The translations under genes and the position numbers were made by a program. This document shows, piece by piece, positions 6,949 through 7,135 of a stretch of DNA of 7,135 nucleotides. Origin of the DNA: an uncultured Oscillospiraceae bacterium. Its GTDB lineage: Bacteria > Bacillota > Clostridia > Oscillospirales > Oscillospiraceae. Where the stretch lies: NCBI GenBank assembly GCA_900762005.1, contig CAAFEV010000228.1, positions 1 through 7,135 on the forward strand, read 5' to 3'. The notes beneath the pieces were generated by a model, which ran no database searches, was not told the DNA's origin, and saw only the letters and a list, made by a program, of their open reading frames with translations. Numbering within the stretch: position 1 is the stretch's first letter; every line of letters begins with the position of its first letter.

Positions 6949-6977
6949 ATTATAGACGCAAAGCCGCGCAATGTCAA
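6949..6977 (-). promoter_or_regulatory. Full-consensus sigma-A promoter for the glyS operon
   Basis: On the minus strand TTGACA (6972-6977) is followed by a 17-bp spacer and TATAAT (6949-6954). Both hexamers and the spacing match the vegetative sigma-factor consensus. The expected transcription start is near 6942, leaving a leader of about 30 nt that contains the GGAGG site of glyS. It lies just downstream of the terminator of the preceding gene, so this is a clean operon boundary. There is no room in the leader for a T-box or other riboswitch. I see no comparable promoter in the gaps between the downstream genes. Confidence 0.9.
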
Positions 6978-6991
6978 CACAAATAGCGCAT

Positions 6992-7021
6992 AAAAAACGA
7001 CGCAGCCCGAAGGCTGCGCCG
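6992..7021 (-). terminator. Intrinsic terminator with UUCG tetraloop
   Basis: On the minus strand CGGCGCAGCC (7021-7012) pairs with GGCTGCGTCG (7007-6998), a 10-bp stem with one G-U pair. It closes a TTCG loop in the very stable C(UUCG)G context, and six T follow (6997-6992). It lies 26 nt after the stop of the truncated membrane-protein gene and ends that transcript before the glyS promoter. Confidence 0.93.
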
Positions 7022-7046
7022 TGCATAAGTAAGGCTTACGCTCAAC

Positions 7047-7135
7047 TTACAGTGCAAGGAACCAGATGGCAGCGTCGCCCAGAAGGAACCAGTACTGCAT
7101 CAGCAAAACGACATAGTAAGCAACGGTAATGCCGC
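7047..7135 (-). CDS. C-terminal end of a membrane protein (partial)
   Basis: On the minus strand an open frame enters from the right edge and ends at TAA (7047-7049) after 28 complete codons. The tail includes TVAYYVVLLMQYWFLL and ends in AAIWFLAL. It is strongly hydrophobic and aromatic, so it probably forms the last transmembrane segment or segments of an integral membrane protein. The two other minus-strand frames give no better candidate, and a strong terminator sits 26 nt downstream, which supports this being a real gene end. Too little is present to name a family. The start lies outside the window. Confidence 0.65.
   Translation of the reverse strand, partial: GITVAYYVVLLMQYWFLLGDAAIWFLAL

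Noticed and set aside
5986..6993. 335-codon open frame on the + strand opposite glyS
   Set aside because: It lies antisense to a gene with unmistakable GlyRS motifs and runs through the promoter. Its protein shows no recognisable domain. Long antisense frames are expected in GC-rich coding DNA.
6913..7026. Upstream in-frame extension of glyS to an ATG at 7026
   Set aside because: It would translate through an intrinsic terminator and a consensus promoter. The ATG at 6912 has its own GGAGG and matches the family start.
1..7135. Search for tRNA, rRNA, CRISPR repeats, transposase genes, toxin-antitoxin or defence-like modules
   Set aside because: I saw no regularly spaced repeats, no tRNA-like TTCGA/CCA arrangement in the gaps, no transposase or nuclease motifs, and almost no space outside the recognised genes. 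An undescribed system is not supported in this window.

Overview
The window looks like chromosomal DNA from a Gram-positive anaerobe of the Clostridia, probably an Oscillospiraceae/Ruminococcaceae-type gut bacterium. This is inferred from three things: a transketolase split into two subunit genes, a single-chain glycyl-tRNA synthetase, and an LtaS-type polyglycerol-phosphate synthase, together with strong GGAGG-type ribosome binding sites and GC-rich codon use. No species can be named from the sequence alone.

Layout, left to right. Positions 4-483 (+ strand) hold a small zinc-ribbon membrane protein of unknown function, in visibly more AT-rich DNA. It converges on everything else, and an imperfect hairpin at 505-542 separates the two transcription directions. 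From about 6980 down to 588, all genes lie on the minus strand in one head-to-tail series. In transcription order these are glyS (glycyl-tRNA synthetase), an LTA-synthase-family phosphoglycerol transferase, transketolase N-terminal subunit, transketolase C-terminal subunit, and a NifS/IscS-type cysteine desulfurase. The gaps are 31, 21, 1 and 68 nt. At the right edge lies the last 28 codons of another minus-strand membrane-protein gene. It is closed by a classic terminator (UUCG tetraloop plus T6), directly followed by a full-consensus sigma-A promoter (TTGACA-17-TATAAT) for glyS.

The simplest reading is one housekeeping operon driven by the promoter at 6949-6977, covering translation (glyS), envelope polymer synthesis (LtaS-like), the non-oxidative pentose phosphate pathway (split transketolase) and sulfur mobilisation (cysteine desulfurase). 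A strong hairpin without a U-tract sits in the only sizeable gap, before the desulfurase, and may set its relative level. The functions do not form an obvious single pathway.

I found no mobile element, CRISPR array, tRNA, rRNA, toxin-antitoxin or defence-like module, and I do not think the window shows a new biological system. The points most worth checking are the T-box-less consensus promoter of glyS, a duplicated Shine-Dalgarno segment before the LtaS-like gene, the tktC-nifS hairpin, and the compositionally distinct zinc-ribbon gene.
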